The position numbers were made by a program, and so were the translations under genes. The notes beneath the pieces were generated by a model that was not told the origin of the DNA, did not search any database, and saw nothing but the letters and a program-made list of their open reading frames with translations. Below, one piece after another: positions 6,097 through 6,394 of a DNA stretch of 6,394 bases (its first letter is position 1; each line of letters opens with the position of its first letter). Source of the stretch: an uncultured Armatimonadota bacterium (GTDB lineage: Bacteria > Armatimonadota > Armatimonadia > Armatimonadales > Armatimonadaceae); assembly GCA_903915615.1 (NCBI GenBank), contig CAIWTR010000163.1, positions 1 through 6,394 on the forward strand, in the 5' to 3' direction.

Positions 6097-6117
6097 ACGA
6101 CCATCACTGCTGTTGGA
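6097..6117 (+). pseudogene. Truncated third copy of the protease tail
   Basis: The seven codons ACG ACC ATC ACT GCT GTT GGA encode TTITAVG, matching ATITAVG of the other two copies. The final Gly codon differs in all three copies (GGG, GGT, GGA). The match breaks off at about 6117, right beside the T-run of the convergent gene's terminator, suggesting that end was cut when the neighbouring gene arrived or by later deletion. It is short, so it rests on its position and spacing in the array. Confidence 0.6.
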
Positions 6118-6124
6118 TACAAAC

Positions 6125-6151
6125 AAAAAGCCCTCCGGTTTCCCAGAGGGC
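6125..6151 (-). terminator. Intrinsic terminator of the DUF1552 gene (minus strand)
   Basis: On the minus strand GCCCTCTGG and CCGGAGGGC pair around a GAAA tetraloop (6130-6151), followed by TTTTTG. It begins 27 bases after the stop codon at 6179-6181. It lacks a T-run in the plus direction, so it serves mainly the minus-strand gene. Confidence 0.88.
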
Positions 6152-6178
6152 TCATCTGTAACCGACACCCAAAAAGAA

Positions 6179-6394
6179 CTATGCCAGCTCAAGCCCCCGG
6201 AAGGTGCCTGTGCTCGTTGCAAACTTGTCCGACTCAATTCCCATCCGCTGCAAGACATTGACGAACAGGTTTGGCAACGGATAGTTGCGCTCACGGTCAA
6301 ATGCCAAGTGCTGGCCCTGCTTGAAGCCACCACCTGCAAAGATAACGGGAAGGTTGGTCGTGACGTGGGTGTTCGCATTTCCCATATTGCTTCC
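6179..6394 (-). CDS. DUF1552 (HXXSHH) family protein, C-terminal 71 residues only
   Basis: Only the end of the gene is in the window; it runs off the right edge with no start. The frame is open from 6394 to the TAG at 6179-6181. Visible blocks are GSNMGNANTH, NLPVIFAGGGFKQGQHLAFD, YPLPNLFVNVLQRMGIESD and a terminal STGTFRGLELA. These resemble the closing part of DUF1552 proteins, which are abundant in Planctomycetota and Verrucomicrobiota, belong to the alkaline-phosphatase/sulfatase-like fold group, and are usually exported. Their reaction is not established. Related DUF1501 proteins end similarly, so that family is the main alternative. The gene converges on the protease. Confidence 0.8.
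   Translation of the reverse strand, partial: GSNMGNANTHVTTNLPVIFAGGGFKQGQHLAFDRERNYPLPNLFVNVLQRMGIESDKFATSTGTFRGLELA

Larger units (their letters stand above)
5811..6117 (+). repeat. Tail-plus-terminator direct repeat array (two full tails and one truncated)
   Basis: The unit is the protease C-terminal codons, stop and hairpin terminator. Copy 1 is the real gene end (5811-5878), copy 2 is 5958-6026 and copy 3 is the short 6097-6117. Offsets are 148 and then about 133 bases. The terminators at 5903-5924 and 6050-6070 share GCCCTCCA and TGGGGGGC arms but differ in loop and flanks, so the spacers have diverged much more than the coding tails. Confidence 0.85.

Noticed and set aside
5879..6178. 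Insertion sequence, MITE or REP element
   Set aside because: I see no terminal inverted repeats, target duplications or transposase. The repeats are explained as gene tails plus terminators.
5971..6378. Minus-strand open frame of 135 codons overlapping the DUF1552 end and the tail copies
   Set aside because: It is in a different frame from the recognisable DUF1552 sequence and reads through two terminators and the orphan tail. Its composition is low-quality.

Overview
The window most resembles a chromosomal segment from a moderately GC-rich bacterium of the Planctomycetota / Verrucomicrobiota / Armatimonadota type. This guess rests on gene content only: a DUF5009-type membrane acyltransferase, the C-terminus of a DUF1552 protein, and a secreted subtilase with tandem Ig-like repeats. 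There is no rRNA or marker gene to confirm it. I see no tRNA, CRISPR array, transposase or phage gene.

Layout. Positions 1-345 hold a tandem repeat with a 158-base period. It consists of copies of the 3' end of the neighbouring gene plus its terminator. Three genes follow on the minus strand and read leftward from about 3222: a secreted or anchored protein with carboxypeptidase-regulatory-like beta-sandwich repeats (1972-3222), an HPP-family membrane protein (1439-1972), and a DUF5009/HGSNAT-like acyltransferase (270-1397, or 1421 if a GTG start is used). The first two overlap as TAGTG, and the third starts 17 or 41 bases after the second, so they look like one operon ending in the terminator at 221-244. 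A 169-base divergent intergenic region (3223-3391) with several small symmetric elements separates this operon from a large plus-strand gene (3392-5878). That gene encodes an exported S8 subtilisin-like protease with a complete catalytic triad, a propeptide and C-terminal beta-sandwich repeats. Positions 5879-6178 hold its terminator, a second 22-codon copy of its tail with its own stop and terminator, a third truncated tail fragment, and the terminator of a convergent DUF1552 gene cut off by the right edge (6179-6394).

The most notable point is a shared architecture. Both complete, outward-reading genes that end inside this window are followed by extra copies of their own last ~22-30 codons, stop codon and intrinsic terminator. 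The two tails are unrelated in sequence and have different periods (158 and 148 bases). In the right-hand copies the differences are almost all synonymous, even though the copies have no start codon. This suggests they descend from once-functional paralogues and are not simple slippage products. They may be 'displaced tails' left by gene replacement or by collapse of tandem paralogue arrays. The mechanism is inferred; the repeats themselves can be read directly.

The operon's collective job is unknown. The genes suggest cell-envelope work: a secreted beta-sandwich protein, a small transporter-like membrane protein and an acetyl transfer enzyme of the glycan type. The protease is probably exported and acts outside the cytoplasm.
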